This document shows, one piece after another, positions 44,927 to 52,860 of a stretch of 52,860 bases of DNA. Under the pieces are notes generated by a model, which saw only the letters and a program-made list of their open reading frames with translations, did no database searches and had not been told where the DNA came from. The translations under genes and the position numbers were made by a program. Numbering within the stretch: the stretch's first letter is position 1; each line of letters opens with the position of its first letter. The stretch is from Thermodesulfobacteriota bacterium (GTDB taxonomy: Bacteria > Desulfobacterota > UBA8473), in contig JBFLWQ010000001.1 in the NCBI GenBank assembly GCA_040757775.1, positions 190,001 through 242,860 of the forward strand. The letters run 5' to 3'.

Positions 44927-45032
44927 AAAAAATCCTCCTTTTAAAATAGAAGCAAGAAAATAAAAAACAAAATGAAAAGGAAATATCTATGCTCTTCACT
45001 CAGTTTAAAATCCATCACCAGCTAATGAGATA

Positions 45033-45824
45033 TCACATCCCTTTAAATTCCGGCTCTCGCTTTTCCACAAAAGCCGTCGATCCTTCCTTGTGGTCATCTG
45101 TCTCGGAGCAAAATCCCTGGGTGTATATTTCATACTGCAAAGTGGTCTCCAGATCAAACTTATCAAAGGCATCGTATATGGAACGTTTAGCGATACTTAC
45201 GGCAAGAGGGGCTCTATTGGCTATCTTCATAGCCATCTCTCTCGTAACAGTTTCTAACTCTTTTTCTGGAACCACTTTATTTACCATTCCTATGCGTAAA
45301 GCCTCCTCTGCATCTATAATGTCACCGGTAAAAACAAGCTCGCAGGCCTTCTTTGTGCCTACTAATCTGGATAGCAGGTAACTTCCTCCATAATCCTGCA
45401 CAAGGCCTACCTTAACGAATGCCTGACCAAACCTGGCCTTTTCTGAAGCAATGATAATGTCACATGCCAGTGCCATATTACATCCTGCCCCTACAGCAAC
45501 ACCGTTTACCATTGCAATAACAGGAATATCCATTTTTCTGATCTTAAGGGGGTTTTTCAGGAGCATTTTTAAACCAGCCCTTCTCTCTGCAACCTTCATG
45601 CCTATTCTGCCTTTCTGTGCACTCACATCGCCACCTGCACAAAATGCCCTTCCTGCCCCTGTAATTATCAGAACCCTTATTTCACTGTTTCCTGCTACTT
45701 CGTCCAGTTTCTGTCCAAATAATGCCTGGGCAGGCCAATCCAATGCATTGAGCCTATCAGGACGATTAAGGGTTATAGTGGCAATATTCCCTTCCTTTTT
45801 TAACAAAATGCTTTCTTCTGCCAT
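45033..45824 (-). CDS. Crotonase-family protein, PaaG-like isomerase type
   Basis: A 263-residue protein starting MAEESILLKKEGNIATITLN (ATG 45824 with AAGGAGGAT; an upstream ATG lacks such a site). The oxyanion-hole motifs are normal (GRAFCAGGDVSAQ, NGVAVGAGCNMALA). The two hydratase Glu positions are Asn (GCNMALA) and Phe (FGQAFVKVG), and an Asp follows in LVQDYGGSYLLSRLVG. That pattern is seen in PaaG-type isomerases, which use the Asp. It may shift a double bond or open a ring oxygen adduct rather than hydrate. It is the first gene of the right-hand operon. Confidence 0.87.
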   Translation of the reverse strand: MAEESILLKKEGNIATITLNRPDRLNALDWPAQALFGQKLDEVAGNSEIRVLIITGAGRAFCAGGDVSAQKGRIGMKVAERRAGLKMLLKNPLKIRKMDIPVIAMVNGVAVGAGCNMALACDIIIASEKARFGQAFVKVGLVQDYGGSYLLSRLVGTKKACELVFTGDIIDAEEALRIGMVNKVVPEKELETVTREMAMKIANRAPLAVSIAKRSIYDAFDKFDLETTLQYEIYTQGFCSETDDHKEGSTAFVEKREPEFKGM

Positions 45825-45883
45825 TTTATCCTCCTTGAACAAAAGTAACACTTAGCTCATAATTTAGCCTATAACAATAAAAA

Positions 45884-45929
45884 AATGAATCGTTATTCAT
45901 TATATACAGAAAGAACATCTATATTGCAA
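45884..45929 (-). promoter_or_regulatory. Promoter with inverted-repeat operator for the right-hand operon
   Basis: AATGAAT-CGTT-ATTCATT (45884-45901) is a 7-bp perfect inverted repeat. On the minus strand TATAAT (45899-45904) overlaps its upstream edge and TTGCAA (45924-45929) lies 19 bp further upstream. It is placed 60 bp before the crotonase start at 45824. A TetR-type regulator is a plausible binder by form only. Confidence 0.5.
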
Positions 45930-45940
45930 GAAAATATTTT

Positions 45941-47608
45941 TCAAGAAAAAAACGGGTGACTTAGCACTTCAAACGGGTCGTAGGTGTATCCAAAGCCCAT
46001 GCGCATAGTTCCAAGTATTTCGCCAGTAGTAGCATAGGCATTAACAGCCTCTATGATGAAAGGAAGCAGGTTTTCTCTCTCTCTTTTCTTAGCTACCTCA
46101 TTCAATATCTTCAAGGTCTTCCTGACCTTATCATTATCTCTGGTCTCTCTCAGTTCCTTAAGGGCAGCTTCCCGCTTCTCTGATACCTCAGACGGAGTCT
46201 TGTGATAGTCTCCCTGCAAATCCTCTTCAGGTGGAAGCGTGAATTCATTCACACCAACTATTATCCGCTCCCTGCTCTCTACCTCTTTTTGATACTGGTA
46301 TGCAGCCTTTTCCATCTCCTGATCTATCCACCCCTTCTCAATGGCAACAATCATACCTCCCATATCATCAATATTTTTCAATATCATCATGGCCTCTTCC
46401 TCTATCCTGCTGGTCAAAGACTCCACGTAGTAAGACCCTGCCAGCGGGTCAGCTACGTTGGCAACCCCTGTTTCACAAGCCAGAATCTGCTGTGTCCTGA
46501 GTGCCAGTCTGTGAGACTCCTCCGTAGGGATAGCTATGGGTTCGTCGTAAGAACAGCAGTGAAGGGATTGAACCCCTCCCAGGACTGCTGCAAGCGCTTC
46601 ATATGCAACTCTTATTACATTATTCAAGGGTTGTTGGGGTACCAGAGAACACCCTGCTGTATGAACGCCGAATTTAAAGGTAAGTGACTTCGGATTCTTT
46701 GCCCTGAATCTCTCTTTCATGATCTTAGCCCACATCCTTCTTGCCGCCCGGAGTTTTGCTATCTCTTCAAAAAAGTCAATATGGGCACTGCAGTAAAAGG
46801 CAATCCTCGGCCCAAATTCATCAACATCCAATCCCCTTTTCAGGACATTTTCTATATAGGCTATTGCCATGGCAAATCCAAAGGCGATTTCCTGAGCAGC
46901 ATTTATACCGGTCTCTCTAAGATCATAGAGGTTAACGTTGGTGGTATACCAAAGGGGCATATGCTTACTGCAAAATTCTATGATGTCAGCCGATGTCTGT
47001 AAACACAGATCCACATGATTTGTACTTGGAGAATAACCGCAATACCTCCCTTTTAACGGCTCATTCTGTATTGTCCCCCTTAATTTAGCCAGGTCAATTT
47101 CCCTTTTTCGGGCAATAGCAACATACTGGGCTACCACTATGGGTGAAACCGTAGTCGAAACATTAAAGGACATACTTACCTTTTCGAGTGGAATCCCTTC
47201 AACCATCTCCTCCATATCTTTGAGAGATGAAAAAGGCGCACCTACAGCACCTGCCTCTTCTTTAGCCATAGGATGGTCAGAATCCACACCCATAGCAGTG
47301 GGAAGATCGTTGATGATATTTATACCACTCTGCCCTTGATCTATCAGATACTTTACCCGTTCATTGGTGTCCTTTGGGGTACCAAAGCCCGCAACTTCCC
47401 TCTTGGTCCAAACCCTGCCCCTGAACATTGTTGCGTGAATACCCCTGGTAAAAGGATAATCCCCAGGGTTACCTATCTCCTTTTCATAACTGACATATTG
47501 GGTGTCTTCAGGTGTGTACACTTCCTTTACTGGAAAACCTGACCATGTTTTTAACCTTGATGCCCCTTCGGAATAGGCCTTTGCAAGTTTTTCAAACTTA
47601 TCATCCAT
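45941..47608 (-). CDS. B12-dependent acyl-CoA mutase large subunit (second, distinct copy)
   Basis: A 555-residue mutase TIM-barrel subunit. Start: ATG 47608 (MDDKFEKLAKAYSEG), 7 bp after GGAGG; the adjacent ATG at 47611 is possible. Blocks include YPFTRGIHATMFRGRVWTKR (51-70), SFNVSTTVSPIVVAQYVA, TIQNEPLKG, GVHTAGCSLVPQQPLNNVIR and NVADPLAGSYYVESL. The methylmalonyl-CoA determinants Tyr89 and Arg207 (P. shermanii numbering) are Val72 and Gly. Arg82 and Arg87 equivalents remain, and the Ser114/Phe117 positions are both Asn. Family knowledge links small residues at the Tyr89 site to isobutyryl-, hydroxyisobutyryl- or pivalyl-CoA mutases. Its small subunit is probably at 38717. Confidence 0.88.
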   Translation of the reverse strand: MDDKFEKLAKAYSEGASRLKTWSGFPVKEVYTPEDTQYVSYEKEIGNPGDYPFTRGIHATMFRGRVWTKREVAGFGTPKDTNERVKYLIDQGQSGINIINDLPTAMGVDSDHPMAKEEAGAVGAPFSSLKDMEEMVEGIPLEKVSMSFNVSTTVSPIVVAQYVAIARKREIDLAKLRGTIQNEPLKGRYCGYSPSTNHVDLCLQTSADIIEFCSKHMPLWYTTNVNLYDLRETGINAAQEIAFGFAMAIAYIENVLKRGLDVDEFGPRIAFYCSAHIDFFEEIAKLRAARRMWAKIMKERFRAKNPKSLTFKFGVHTAGCSLVPQQPLNNVIRVAYEALAAVLGGVQSLHCCSYDEPIAIPTEESHRLALRTQQILACETGVANVADPLAGSYYVESLTSRIEEEAMMILKNIDDMGGMIVAIEKGWIDQEMEKAAYQYQKEVESRERIIVGVNEFTLPPEEDLQGDYHKTPSEVSEKREAALKELRETRDNDKVRKTLKILNEVAKKRERENLLPFIIEAVNAYATTGEILGTMRMGFGYTYDPFEVLSHPFFS

Positions 47609-47637
47609 CATGACTCCTCCATTCATTATGATTGCAT

Positions 47638-47907
47638 TCACTTTTTGTTAACCCTCTCAATATAACCCCGGGTTCGGGTATCGATCTTTAGTACGTCACC
47701 TTCTTCTATAAACAAAGGCACTTGAATGATAACCCCGGTTTCCAGCGTAGCAGGTTTGCTCCCCCATGATGCCGTATCGCCCCTTAACCCAGGACCGGTT
47801 TTGGAAACGGTCAGTTCTACAAAGATCGGAAGCTCAACACCAATAGGTTGATTGTTGTGAAAAAGGATACCGATAACGATATTCGCCGGCTCGTCACGCC
47901 AATGCAT
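47638..47907 (-). pseudogene. efp: EF-P fragment: C-terminal domain III only
   Basis: An open 89-codon stretch matching only the last third of elongation factor P (about residues 100-185): [59 protein letters not shown]. Domains I and II, including the modified loop that enters the peptidyl-transferase centre, are missing. The codon before the ATG is TGA and nothing EF-P-like lies upstream. No ribosome-binding site precedes the ATG. The frame overlaps the mutase leader. It cannot act as EF-P; either it is a deletion relic or a small OB-fold protein of unknown use. The intact frame suggests a recent or constrained event. Confidence 0.8.
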
Positions 47908-47909
47908 TC

Positions 47910-47937
47910 ATTTTATTTAAAAGCGGTTCTATGTCAA
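47910..47937 (-). promoter_or_regulatory. Sigma70-like promoter at the EF-P fragment/mutase junction
   Basis: On the minus strand TTGACA (47932-47937) and TAAAAT (47910-47915) are spaced 16 bp. Transcription would begin near 47903, downstream of the fragment's ATG at 47907. This argues that the promoter serves the mutase gene and that the EF-P fragment is now leader. The remainder of the gap to 48112 holds nothing I recognise. Confidence 0.55.
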
Positions 47938-48112
47938 GTAAATAAGATGAACAAAACCACCACTGGAGGATGGGTAGCAGATGAATGACGGAACATAATT
48001 ATACACAAAAAGGTGTTGATTTCTCTTCCAGAAATTGATAGATTTTTCAGGACAGTTTAATCACAGAATCTGGATTATTGAAGCTGCTAATTTTAGAGGG
48101 CATCTGATTATT

Positions 48113-49552
48113 ATGGACTTTTTAATAAATATCAGTCGGGATTTTCGAATTGCAGACTTCTTTGATATCGCTATCATGGTCGTCTTTTTTTATATTATAA
48201 TGCTTTGGTTTAAGAGAACGGTTTATCGCTTTGTTTTCATTGGAATCAGCATTCTGGGACTGGTATACATGCTAGCGCGGTTCTTTCAACTCTATGTCAC
48301 CGTATTTGTTTTACAAGGTTTTTTTGCTATACTTCTTATTGCCATAGTAGTAATATTTCAAGAAGACCTGCGCAGGATCTTTGAAAGAATGGTCATGTGG
48401 CGACTGCTTAGAAAAAGACGATCTACGGTATCGACTCACGAGGAGATCGATATCCTCAGTAGGGCCGTGAATAAACTCGCTCTCAGGCGTTTTGGAGCAT
48501 TAATAGTCCTTAAAGGCAATGATCATCTAGACCGGCACTTGAAAGGAGGATTCCTTCTGGAAGGAAAGCTGAGTGAACCACTATTAGAGAGCATCTTTGA
48601 CCCCCATTCCGTTGGACATGATGGCGCAGTAGTTATCGAAAACAATCGGGTTACTAAATTCGGTTGCCACCTACCTCTTTCTTTCAATACACTTAAGATC
48701 GGGAATCTGGGATTACGACACACCGCTGCTTTAGGACTGACAGAGCGTTCAGATGCCCTGTGCATTGTCGTATCTGAAGAACGAGGAACTATCAGTATAG
48801 CCAAGGAGGAACTGCTTGAGAGGCTGGAAAACCCTGAACAGTTGATAAAAAACCTTGAACTATTCTATCAGGAAAGATTCCCGGGGAAGCAAACAAAAAC
48901 GCGGTTGAGTTGGCTACGGGAAAACTCTCGAGAAAAAGCCATAGCCATTCTTCTATCCTGTGGTTTGTGGCTGGCCATTGGTTATCAGACAGGAAGCGTG
49001 CGTCGCGACTTTGTTGTCCCTATTGAATATCGAAACCTTGCACCTGATTTGATTATAGAAGAACCGAAACCAAAAGAGGTTACAGTAACATTGACAGGGT
49101 CAGAACAGGCATTCAATCTTCTGAATCCACAAATGCTGAAGATATCACTGGACATGTCCAGAGTCCATGAGGGAAATCAAAAGCTAGTTCTTGAGAGGAA
49201 TAATTTGCGATACCCTCCAAATCTATCAGTAATGCGAATTGAGCCAGGTAGGATTCAAATCACTGCTTACAGGCTGGTCCCCATAGATATTCCTGTCAGG
49301 GTACAGACATTCGGAAAGCTTCTTCACGAACTAGCTCTTCGACAAATCGTGGTTACTCCCAGGTTAGTTAGGGTTATGGCTTTACCGCAAAGCAAAAAAG
49401 ATGTTGAAATCCTGACAGAACCCATTGATCTAAATAACATCAACGGCTCTATAACTCTGAGTCCCAACCTGGTATTTCCTCCAAATATTCAATTTATGAA
49501 CAACAAACAACCACAAGTTCGGGTCACCTTCAAGGTCGAGCAAAAGCAATAG
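48113..49552 (+). CDS. cdaA: Diadenylate cyclase CdaA fused to YbbR-like (CdaR) domains
   Basis: CdaA makes c-di-AMP from two ATP at the membrane; YbbR/CdaR is normally a separate regulator. The 479-residue protein has three N-terminal membrane spans (about 15-80). A DAC domain follows (HDGAVVIENNRV with DGA at 170-172). After a further membrane helix near 280-297 (AIAILLSCGLWLAIGY) comes a beta-rich extracytoplasmic YbbR region to the end. The second DAC motif, usually RHR, reads GLRHTAALGLTERS (RHT at 202-204). Start: ATG 48113 (MDFLINISRDFRIADFFD), which aligns with CdaA N-termini; a TTG at 48035 would add 26 unrelated residues. The Lon-like gene follows by 78 bp. Confidence 0.9.
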   Translation: MDFLINISRDFRIADFFDIAIMVVFFYIIMLWFKRTVYRFVFIGISILGLVYMLARFFQLYVTVFVLQGFFAILLIAIVVIFQEDLRRIFERMVMWRLLRKRRSTVSTHEEIDILSRAVNKLALRRFGALIVLKGNDHLDRHLKGGFLLEGKLSEPLLESIFDPHSVGHDGAVVIENNRVTKFGCHLPLSFNTLKIGNLGLRHTAALGLTERSDALCIVVSEERGTISIAKEELLERLENPEQLIKNLELFYQERFPGKQTKTRLSWLRENSREKAIAILLSCGLWLAIGYQTGSVRRDFVVPIEYRNLAPDLIIEEPKPKEVTVTLTGSEQAFNLLNPQMLKISLDMSRVHEGNQKLVLERNNLRYPPNLSVMRIEPGRIQITAYRLVPIDIPVRVQTFGKLLHELALRQIVVTPRLVRVMALPQSKKDVEILTEPIDLNNINGSITLSPNLVFPPNIQFMNNKQPQVRVTFKVEQKQ

Positions 49553-49630
49553 AAAAAATTAGATGATATTTAACCGTTAAAACAGACTTGCAAAAGTTCA
49601 GTCAATATACTAATTGGAGGCAACAAAACA

Positions 49631-52075
49631 ATGCTAAATAAGATCGATATAAATAAGTATAAGGTTCCCTTTGAAAAGTTGCGTTGGATCTGCCCCTCGG
49701 AATGGTTCGACTTCAATTGCACCAACCATGTTAAACCACTTAAAGAATTTATTGGTCAGGATCGGGCATTGGATTCAATCAATTTTGGATTGGATGTAAA
49801 AAGCCAGGGATACAATCTTTTTTTAACTGGTCTAACAGGAACAGGTAAAGCTACAACCATAAAAACCTGTATAGAGGAGTTTATAACAAAGAAACAGGGT
49901 GAAGGGATAGAGTTTAAACCTGAGGATTGGTGCTACGTCTATAACTTTTCTGACCCGGATCACCCAAAGGTACTTAAACTACCCCAAGGATATGGAAAAT
50001 CCTTCAATACTCAGATGGAGAAGCTCCTTAAAACCCTGCAAGAAGAGATACCAAAGGTATTTAGTAGCGAGGACTACAATAAACAGAAGCAAGGGGTAAT
50101 GGAAAATCAACAGAAGGAGTATCAGGATGCGCTGAATGAGCTGGATATGGAAGCGAGAAATCATGACCTTATGGTAGAAATGACTTCAATGGGAGCAGTG
50201 GTTGTCCCTGTACTTGAAGGGAAACCGATGTCCAGGGAAGATTTTTTAGCCCTCAAAGAAGAAGAAAGGGGAGCTATTGAGGCAAAACGTCGGGAACTAA
50301 TGAAACTGGTAGACGAAACTATGGGCAGGTTCCGAGATTTGAACAAGAAAACAGAGGAAAAAATTAAGGCAATCAAGCGCAAAGCGGGCGAATTCACCAT
50401 ATCCGGTCTATTTAATGAATTGTTTGAAGCTTACAGTGAATACCCTGATCTGATAGGTTTTCTTGAAGAGGTTAAGGAATATACGTTAGACCATCTGGAC
50501 TTATTTACCAATGCCCTTGTATCACCCCAAATTCAAGGGGCTCTTTTTTCTTCTCAGGTAGATCCCTTTACGGAATACAGAGTCAATCTATTTGTAGATA
50601 ATAGTGCCACCAGTGGTCCTCCCGTGATTATTGAAACTAACCCCAATTGGTTTAACATGTTTGGTAAGATTGAAAGAAAAGCTTTTATGGGTACTTATGT
50701 AAGCGATCATACTATGATTAAACCGGGGGCTGTTCAATTGGCAAATGGCGGTTATCTGATTTTGAATGTCCGTGATGTCTTGTTAAACCCAGGGGTGTGG
50801 GAGGGCATCAAAAGAATAATCAGGAATAAGGAAGTTAAGGTGGAAGAACCCTGGGAACAATACGGGTTTTTTACACCTCAAGGTATGAAGCCTCAACCAA
50901 TACCTATAGAAATTAAGATGGTATTGATGGGTGAAGACTATGTTTATCAACTACTTTCTGTTTACGATGAAGATTTTTGGGAAATGTTTAAAGTAAAGGT
51001 GGACTTTAACTACCAGGTAAACCGTACAGATGAAAATATGGCAGCTTATGCATCTTTTATACGCCAGTGCTGTGATACGGAAAAATTGCTGGCATTTGAC
51101 CGCACAGGTGTAGCCAAAATACTGGAATATGCAGCCAGGGCAGTAGCCGACCAGGAGAAGCTATCGAGCAGATTTGGTCAGTTAAAGGATTTGATTATTG
51201 AATCCAATTACTGGGCTAAGAAGGCGGAGGGTTCGATGATTACCGGTGAACATGTGGAAAAGGCAATGAGAGAAAAGGTCTACCGATATAACTTACTTGC
51301 TGAGCGAATACGTCAGCTTATAGTCGAAGGAACCCTTATGGTTGATACCGAAGGGGCTGTTGTAGGACAGGTTAATGGACTATCTGTCTATGATCTGGGA
51401 ACATTCAGCTTTGGACGGCCTTCCCGTATTACCGCTAAAACCTTCTTTGGAAGAAGTGGAGTCATCAATATAGAGAGAGAATCCCAACTCAGCGGGCATA
51501 CTCATGATAAAGGTGTACTCATATTGTCTGGTTACCTTGGATGGAAGTATGCCCAGGATAAGCCTTTATCTCTTTCAGCAAGCCTTTGTTTTGAGCAATC
51601 CTATACAGGTGTTGAGGGAGATAGTGCATCTTCTACGGAGCTTTATGCTATCCTGTCCAGCCTCTCTGGATTACATATAAAACAGGGGATAGCCGTTACT
51701 GGTTCAGTAAATCAGAAAGGCGAGATCCAGCCCATAGGTGGAGTAAATCAAAAGATCGAGGGATTCTTCGATGTTTGCAAGTTAAAAGGTTTAACAGGAG
51801 AGCAAGGGGTTATCATTCCTTACCAGAACGTCAAGAATCTTATGTTACGAGAAGATATAGTAGACACGGTACGCGAGTGCCGATTTAATGTCTACGCAGT
51901 AAAAACTATAGATGAGGGAATTGAGATATTAACAGGAGTACCTTCGGGAGAAAAACAGACAGATGGCTCTTATCCTGAAGGTACTACAAATCATCTGGTA
52001 GATAAACGCCTGAAAGAATTGGCTGAAGGGTTAAAAAAATTCTATGCTTCTGAGGAAATTAGCGAGAAAAAATGA
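49631..52075 (+). CDS. Lon-like ATP-dependent protease (AAA_32 / LonB-like family)
   Basis: An 814-residue cytosolic protein. The P-loop GLTGTGKAT (67-75) lies in an N-terminal ATPase part that is interrupted by a long helical, coiled-coil insertion (about 120-290). The C-terminal Lon protease domain has VEGDSASSTELYAI with the catalytic Ser665 and GGVNQKIEGFFDVCKLKG with Lys708. The 43-residue Ser-Lys spacing equals that of E. coli Lon. GGVNQ and HDKGVLILSGYLG are family signatures. GGAGG precedes the ATG at 49631. It is close to the YcbZ/LonH-type group, which has no classical Lon N-domain. Confidence 0.92.
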   Translation: MLNKIDINKYKVPFEKLRWICPSEWFDFNCTNHVKPLKEFIGQDRALDSINFGLDVKSQGYNLFLTGLTGTGKATTIKTCIEEFITKKQGEGIEFKPEDWCYVYNFSDPDHPKVLKLPQGYGKSFNTQMEKLLKTLQEEIPKVFSSEDYNKQKQGVMENQQKEYQDALNELDMEARNHDLMVEMTSMGAVVVPVLEGKPMSREDFLALKEEERGAIEAKRRELMKLVDETMGRFRDLNKKTEEKIKAIKRKAGEFTISGLFNELFEAYSEYPDLIGFLEEVKEYTLDHLDLFTNALVSPQIQGALFSSQVDPFTEYRVNLFVDNSATSGPPVIIETNPNWFNMFGKIERKAFMGTYVSDHTMIKPGAVQLANGGYLILNVRDVLLNPGVWEGIKRIIRNKEVKVEEPWEQYGFFTPQGMKPQPIPIEIKMVLMGEDYVYQLLSVYDEDFWEMFKVKVDFNYQVNRTDENMAAYASFIRQCCDTEKLLAFDRTGVAKILEYAARAVADQEKLSSRFGQLKDLIIESNYWAKKAEGSMITGEHVEKAMREKVYRYNLLAERIRQLIVEGTLMVDTEGAVVGQVNGLSVYDLGTFSFGRPSRITAKTFFGRSGVINIERESQLSGHTHDKGVLILSGYLGWKYAQDKPLSLSASLCFEQSYTGVEGDSASSTELYAILSSLSGLHIKQGIAVTGSVNQKGEIQPIGGVNQKIEGFFDVCKLKGLTGEQGVIIPYQNVKNLMLREDIVDTVRECRFNVYAVKTIDEGIEILTGVPSGEKQTDGSYPEGTTNHLVDKRLKELAEGLKKFYASEEISEKK

Positions 52076-52183
52076 AGAACCTCAAAAAAGATAAATCACA
52101 GGAGTGAAATACCTTGACTTGATTTAAAAGTTATTGTAGGTTTTACAAACCGGATAATCAATTAATTAAGAAAGGGGACTAAA

Positions 52184-52860
52184 ATGATGAAAATAAGGGC
52201 TCAATTAAAAAACTACTTCTTGGTTATCTCTTTAAGTCTCTTCTCCCTCTCTCTGATCTCCCTTGTTCCTTCAACAGAAGCGAGGGCTGATGACATCGAA
52301 TTTCAAACCGGGATTACACAATCTTACTTTGAGAAATTCAGTAAGGAATTAGGTGCTGCATTGAGTTATAAGGCATTGTCTCCTGCTGAACCATTGGGGA
52401 CACTGGGTTTTGATATCGGTCTTGAAATAACAGCTACTGATATTGAAGAGGGGGCAGATTATTGGAACAAAGCTACCAAGAATGCTGATATGCCCAGTAT
52501 GATCCCCTTACCCAAACTATATGTAAGAAAAGGGCTTCCTTTTAATATAGATGTAGGAGCCATTTACAGCAAGGTTCCCAATTCTAATATTTCACTCTTG
52601 GGAGCTGAGGTTAAATACTCCATATTGAAAGGCTCAATGACTACACCTGCTGTTGCAATCAGAGGAACTTACACTCAGCTTCTGGGAGTAGATCAGCTAG
52701 ACTTCAAAACCTATGGGGCTGATATCTCAATAAGTAAAGGGTTCCTAAACATAACCCCATTTGGTGGAATTGGGGCAGTATGGATCTCCAGCGAACCAAA
52801 AAGTCTGCCTGCCGGAATAAGTTTAAACAAAGAAAATATTACTGCAATGAAATATTTCGG
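52184..52860 (+). CDS. Probable outer-membrane beta-barrel protein, partial (3' end beyond window)
   Basis: Reading from the ATG at 52184 the frame stays open for 225 codons to the window edge. A signal peptide is clear (MMKIRAQLKNYFLVISLSLF onward, cleavage near ARA at about residue 39). The mature part begins DDIEFQTGITQSYFEKF and has alternating polar and hydrophobic segments such as LGTLGFDIGLEITAT and GLPFNIDVGAIYSKV, as in beta-barrel proteins. GAAAGGGG precedes the start. I cannot name the family. It follows the Lon-like gene by about 108 bp, a gap that holds no other gene. Confidence 0.75.
   Translation, partial: MMKIRAQLKNYFLVISLSLFSLSLISLVPSTEARADDIEFQTGITQSYFEKFSKELGAALSYKALSPAEPLGTLGFDIGLEITATDIEEGADYWNKATKNADMPSMIPLPKLYVRKGLPFNIDVGAIYSKVPNSNISLLGAEVKYSILKGSMTTPAVAIRGTYTQLLGVDQLDFKTYGADISISKGFLNITPFGGIGAVWISSEPKSLPAGISLNKENITAMKYF

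Overview
The window looks like chromosome from a Gram-negative, anaerobic, catabolically versatile bacterium. The last gene has a signal peptide and looks like an outer-membrane protein. The metabolic genes are strictly CoA-based: many acyl-CoA dehydrogenases, thiolase/DUF35 pairs, B12-dependent mutases and carbon monoxide dehydrogenase/acetyl-CoA synthase (CODH/ACS) homologues. Short dispersed palindromic elements lie between genes. A Desulfobacterota-like organism fits best, but no 16S rRNA is present and this is an inference.

Layout. 1-2369: the end of an rRNA operon (partial 23S, 5S, terminator). 2371-8305: housekeeping genes topA, dprA, a TrhP-type U32 tRNA hydroxylase and a flavodoxin-like protein. 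8465-20774 (minus): a long catabolic run whose first gene is an acetyl-CoA synthase beta (CdhC/AcsB) homologue. It is followed by a LivK-type binding protein, an AMACR/CaiB-type enzyme, an acyl-CoA synthetase, LivM, an HMG-CoA-synthase-like/DUF35 fusion, a thiolase, an SDR epimerase and an acyl-CoA dehydrogenase. 21167-24488 (plus, divergent): a TetR regulator and an archaeal-type CODH alpha (CdhA) homologue. 24580-31655 (minus): a PaaK-like ligase, two LivK proteins, a B12 mutase (large and small subunit) and its TetR regulator. 31953-35981 (plus): an acyl-CoA carboxyltransferase and a probable heteromeric acyl-CoA dehydrogenase pair. 36039-47608 (minus): thiolase, HMGCS-like/DUF35 fusion, B12 small subunit, four acyl-CoA dehydrogenases, two crotonase-fold enzymes and a second B12 mutase. 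47638-52860: an EF-P fragment, a CdaA-YbbR fusion, a Lon-like protease and a partial outer-membrane protein.

The most striking observation is in the ACS homologue at 19413-20774. It is one continuous frame except for two TGA codons separated by one Gly codon. These fall exactly on the Cys-Gly-Cys that binds the distal nickel of the A-cluster. All other A-cluster cysteines are present, and all spacings, including the 67-residue gap to this motif, equal those of Moorella AcsB. This predicts a Sec-Gly-Sec acetyl-CoA synthase. The first TGA sits in the foot of a 38-nt hairpin that could be the SECIS. The divergent CdhA homologue appears to have lost the two protein ligands of the unique C-cluster iron and the histidine proton relay. 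No corrinoid protein or CODH epsilon subunit is nearby. I infer a specialised, possibly non-CO, acyl-CoA chemistry tied to the catabolic operon.

Secondary themes are unusual active sites and remnants. Three acyl-CoA dehydrogenases carry Asp for the usual Glu base. Two HMGCS-like domains lack the Cys and His. Both mutases lack the methylmalonyl-CoA determinants. The diadenylate cyclase has RHT for RHR. Decayed fragments of ligase, thiolase, dehydrogenase and EF-P genes lie between intact genes, pointing to a locus shaped by duplication and deletion.
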